From positions 1-10,956 of the forward strand of contig JAAMXY010001000.1 of the NCBI GenBank assembly GCA_019677205.1: a DNA stretch of 10,956 bases, given 5' to 3'. The position numbers were made by a program, and so were the translations under genes. The notes beneath the pieces were generated by a model. It was not told the origin of the DNA, ran no database searches, and saw only the letters and a program-made list of their open reading frames with translations. Origin of the DNA: Pinguiococcus pyrenoidosus. Lineage: Eukaryota; Sar; Pinguiophyceae; Pinguiochrysidales; Pinguiochrysidaceae. Positions 9,301 through 10,956 of this stretch are shown piece after piece. Each line of letters starts with the position of its first letter. Position 1 is the stretch's first letter.

Positions 9301-10585
9301 GAAGCTGGTGCCTCCCCCGGCGGGTGAATCTCGTCATAGTCTCCCGCAGTATCCTCCTGATCCAAGACAGACTGATCGCCGACCCTGTGAAGCGAAATTG
9401 GATGGTTGGATGCTTGGATGCTTGGATTTTTGGACGACTGGGTTTTTGGACGATTGGATTTTTGGCTTGATTGGATTATTGGCATCCCATCAAGAGAACG
9501 GAGTCCACAGAATCTTGAAGAACGTACCGCAGCGCTCGTGAGACTTTCTTTTGGTGCAAGGCAGTCGATATTCGAACCCACTCCGCTCGATCGCGGCGCT
9601 TCAGAGCGTGGTACTCTTGCCTGAGAGGATTTCGCTTTGAGCACGACCTTGTCTGGCAGCCGGAGAGCGGAGCAAACGCAGCGATACCTTCTGAGCAAGT
9701 GCGCTTCGACCCGATCCACCACATCGAGCACGCGATTCACCACGGCGTTGTAGATCTCCATCACGAGGAGGTAGCCAACAGCGCACAGTCGGCCACAGCA
9801 CGTCGTTGAGCCGGTCTCGGACTCCTTGCGGCACGCCGCACTGCAGCAGGACCCCACACCTCGCAGGACGTAGCGAAGTTGGAGGACAAGCCATGGAGCG
9901 TCCGGCGCCAGCATGATGTAATCCCAGCATCTCTTGAGGGCGACGAGCCCTGTCTGCACGAACGTGCCTCGCGTGGCCTCCTTAAAGCTCCACCAGCACT
10001 GGCGAAGCTTGCCCAGCAGACTGTGCGGGTTGGAAGCAGATCCGCAGAAAAACACGCGCGCGCGACCCGGACGCGTCACGAACTCGGAAACTTGGCGGAA
10101 AGGGGCGGCCAGAAGCGCCAGGATCCCCAAGAGAGTGACTGCTTGCGCCGGCTTGGGACTCACTGGCGACGTCGGAAGCTCCTCCTCCGGCCGCTCGTCC
10201 GATCTCTTGTCTCTCCCGACCTGTGCGTGAATTAAGAAGAATGAACGGCGTGAAAGCAGTGAAAACTGTCTCAAACACCTTTGCAGAACGATTGTTTTGG
10301 GGCCTTCCGGCTTTCCACGTCTTTTTCACTTTCGCTTCCCTTCCGTTCTACCACTCTCTCTCGCGTCGTCTCGCGTCTCTCGCACAGTTCTTCTCTTCAC
10401 GCTTCTGAGCCCGAATGAAAAGCGTGCAAGGCGCCTACCGTCACCAGCCCGCGGCCCCGTTGCGGTCGAGAGCGACGTCGCGTTGCGGCTTTGGCTCCGC
10501 GATCCCGAATGATGCGCTGCGCCATCTCCTGGTCCTGCCGATCCAACACCACGAAGTCCTCATCTTCGACGTCGTGGTCCGCCAT
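6333..10585 (-). CDS. Membrane-anchored glycosyltransferase with PF11316-like (putative rhamnosyltransferase) domain, three-exon model
   Basis: My model has exons 10585-10439, 10220-9688 and 9384-6333, giving 1243 residues. The ATG at 10585 has G at -3 and +4, and an in-frame TGA lies upstream. Exon 1 is acidic then basic (MADHDVEDEDFVVLDRQ). Residues 50-227 hold hydrophobic stretches and a paired CCxxxC motif (174-179, 190-195); I do not recognise this part. Next come RPGQGA repeats, a transmembrane helix near 432-450, a Pro/Ala/Gln/Ser-rich stalk to about 785, a Glu/Lys/Gln/Arg coiled coil at 790-868, and a globular domain from 889. That domain shows the family pattern RMRMLQMRAFSIPSM, then FVWLVYFD (940-947), then an acidic IDDAS motif (1024-1028) in place of the usual Asp-rich DxD-like site. 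This suggests a Golgi type II enzyme making cell-surface polysaccharide. The donor sugar is unknown. An upstream separate gene for the N-terminal part is possible. Confidence 0.65.
9171..9242 (-). repeat. Four tandem 18-bp repeats encoding RPGQGA units
   Basis: Units lie at 9171-9188, 9189-9206, 9207-9224 and 9225-9242. The plus-strand consensus is GCCTTGCCCCGGTCGAGC. Units 2 and 3 are identical, unit 1 differs by one base, and unit 4 by a few. They encode repeated RPGQGA (PGKGA in the first translated unit) followed by an Arg-rich patch. The repeat sits in the segment before the transmembrane helix, presumably the cytosolic tail. The near identity of the central units indicates recent slippage, so copy number may vary between strains. 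Confidence 0.9.
9385..9687 (-). other. Candidate intron 2 of the glycosyltransferase gene (303 nt, phase 2, stop-free)
   Basis: On the minus strand the donor is CAGAAG|GTATCG (intron begins 9687) and the acceptor is TTTCGCTTCACAG|GG (AG at 9386-9385). Both cut the same AGG codon position, phase 2. The enclosed 101 codons are open but have low-complexity, uncharacteristic content, including the TCCAA-rich tract. The acceptor ends CACAG|G like intron 1. Because the length is a multiple of three and lacks stops, retention would add 101 residues. An alternative phase-0 donor, GCG|GTACGT, lies near 9526. Confidence 0.45.
9397..9482 (+). repeat. Degenerate TTGGA-rich low-complexity tract
   Basis: About ten imperfect copies of a TTGGATG / TTTTTGGACGA theme in 86 bp. 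The plus strand is almost free of C, unlike the surrounding GC-rich DNA; the transcript strand is a C/A-rich series of ATCCAA words. The period is irregular (about 6-11 bp). It ends about 12 bp upstream of the candidate intron 2 acceptor, so I think it is intronic rather than coding. Confidence 0.7.
10221..10438 (-). other. Intron 1 of the glycosyltransferase gene (218 nt, phase 0)
   Basis: On the minus strand exon 1 ends ACG|GTAGGC (donor at 10438-10437). The acceptor is the pyrimidine-rich TTCTTCTTAATTCACGCACAG|G, with AG at 10222-10221. Both sides are phase 0. Without splicing, the exon 1 frame hits a stop near 10397, and the long downstream frame has only an ATG inside the proposed intron (10274). 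A second in-phase donor, CTG|GTGACG, lies 6 nt upstream. Confidence 0.6.
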
Positions 10586-10877
10586 CGCCGGATGTCTTCG
10601 CGTGGCGCGATCCGCCGCAGTTTCTCACCGGATAGACGGACTTAAGCGTTGTCTGTTTGCCACGGATGTCCTGTCTCTCCATACGCTTCCTTCGTCTTAT
10701 TCTTCGGTACAAACGTTCCTATTCCATAAGATCATAATTTTCCAAAAGAGATAAACACCGAATGTAAGCTTCATCCACTGGCTAAATTTCGGCCTCGAGG
10801 GTGAGATTTAACCAATCAAGGATCGCGTTGGTGACAATCGCGGTGCGCACCTAGAGCAACGCGGAAGCGCAGGTTTC
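10586..10877. promoter_or_regulatory. Probable promoter region upstream of the glycosyltransferase gene
   Basis: No credible gene is seen here. The part from about 10675 to 10800 is more AT-rich than the coding DNA, with TTCCATAAGATCATAATTTT-like sequence, consistent with a nucleosome-poor promoter. A CCAAT pentamer occurs at 10812-10816 on the plus strand. No TATA box is clearly placed. If the ORF at 10878 is real, this is a bidirectional promoter of about 290 bp. Confidence 0.4.
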
Positions 10878-10956
10878 ATGGAAGTCTTTCCCAGCAAGTT
10901 TCTCACATGGCGCTTGTGCTTTTGCGGCGCAAAGGAGAGGCGCTTTGGCGAACGAC
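10878..10956 (+). CDS. Possible start of a divergent gene, truncated by the window edge
   Basis: An ATG at 10878 opens a frame that stays open for 26 codons to the end of the window, beginning MEVFPSKFLTWRLCFCGAKE. The stretch is short, the context is only fair (T at -3), and the peptide is not recognised. It is listed because a divergent gene would explain the intergenic spacing. Chance is an equal explanation. Confidence 0.15.
   Translation, partial: MEVFPSKFLTWRLCFCGAKERRFGER

Noticed and set aside
6219-9470. Long plus-strand open frames (6219-7775, 7690-8700, 8289-9470) opposite the glycosyltransferase gene
   Set aside because: They are antisense shadows of a GC-rich, stop-poor coding region. 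Their translations have odd Cys/Arg/Leu-rich composition with no domains, while the minus frame has a coherent membrane anchor, coiled coil and catalytic pattern.
1-10956. CRISPR arrays, tRNA or rRNA genes, insertion sequences, prophage or defence genes
   Set aside because: No spaced direct repeats, cloverleaf or rRNA signatures, transposase motifs or inverted-repeat ends were seen. The genes are eukaryotic housekeeping and secretory types.

Overview
The window looks like nuclear DNA of a unicellular eukaryote, most likely a microalga. The genes are long and monocistronic, sit on both strands, and are GC-rich with few introns. There are no Shine-Dalgarno-led operons, and spliceosomal-type intron borders can be read in one gene. 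A compact, intron-poor, mucilage-making unicellular red alga of the Porphyridium kind would fit well, but a small green alga cannot be excluded. Species assignment is inference only.

Layout, left to right. (1) Bases 1-3291, plus strand: a very hydrophobic multi-pass membrane protein of more than 1000 residues. Its 5' end probably lies outside the window. Its overall architecture and C-terminal segment resemble the plant NEF1 (No Exine Formation 1) family; this is a tentative, memory-based match. (2) Bases 3292-3788: about 500 bp of pyrimidine-rich intergenic DNA. It holds upstream ATGs and a consensus E2F/DP-type site shortly before the next gene. (3) Bases 3789-6203, plus strand: an intronless 804-residue ZW10 homologue, the kinetochore RZZ and ER Dsl1/NRZ tethering subunit. 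(4) Bases 6204-6332: a 129 bp gap between convergent genes. (5) Bases 6333-10585, minus strand: a large gene that I model with three exons. It encodes a membrane-anchored protein with an unrecognised cysteine-containing N-terminal region, RPGQGA repeats, a transmembrane segment near the middle, a Pro/Ala/Gln-rich stalk, a coiled coil and a C-terminal domain resembling the putative rhamnosyltransferase family (PF11316-like). (6) Bases 10586-10956: probable promoter DNA, with a possible divergent plus-strand gene start at 10878.

The three main genes do not form a pathway. ZW10 (Golgi-to-ER tethering) and a probable Golgi glycosyltransferase both touch the secretory route, and NEF1-type proteins are linked to wall formation in plants. 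Nothing in the sequence shows that these genes work together. The most novel content is the composite glycosyltransferase gene, whose second intron is 303 nt long and stop-free, so splicing or retention both keep the reading frame.
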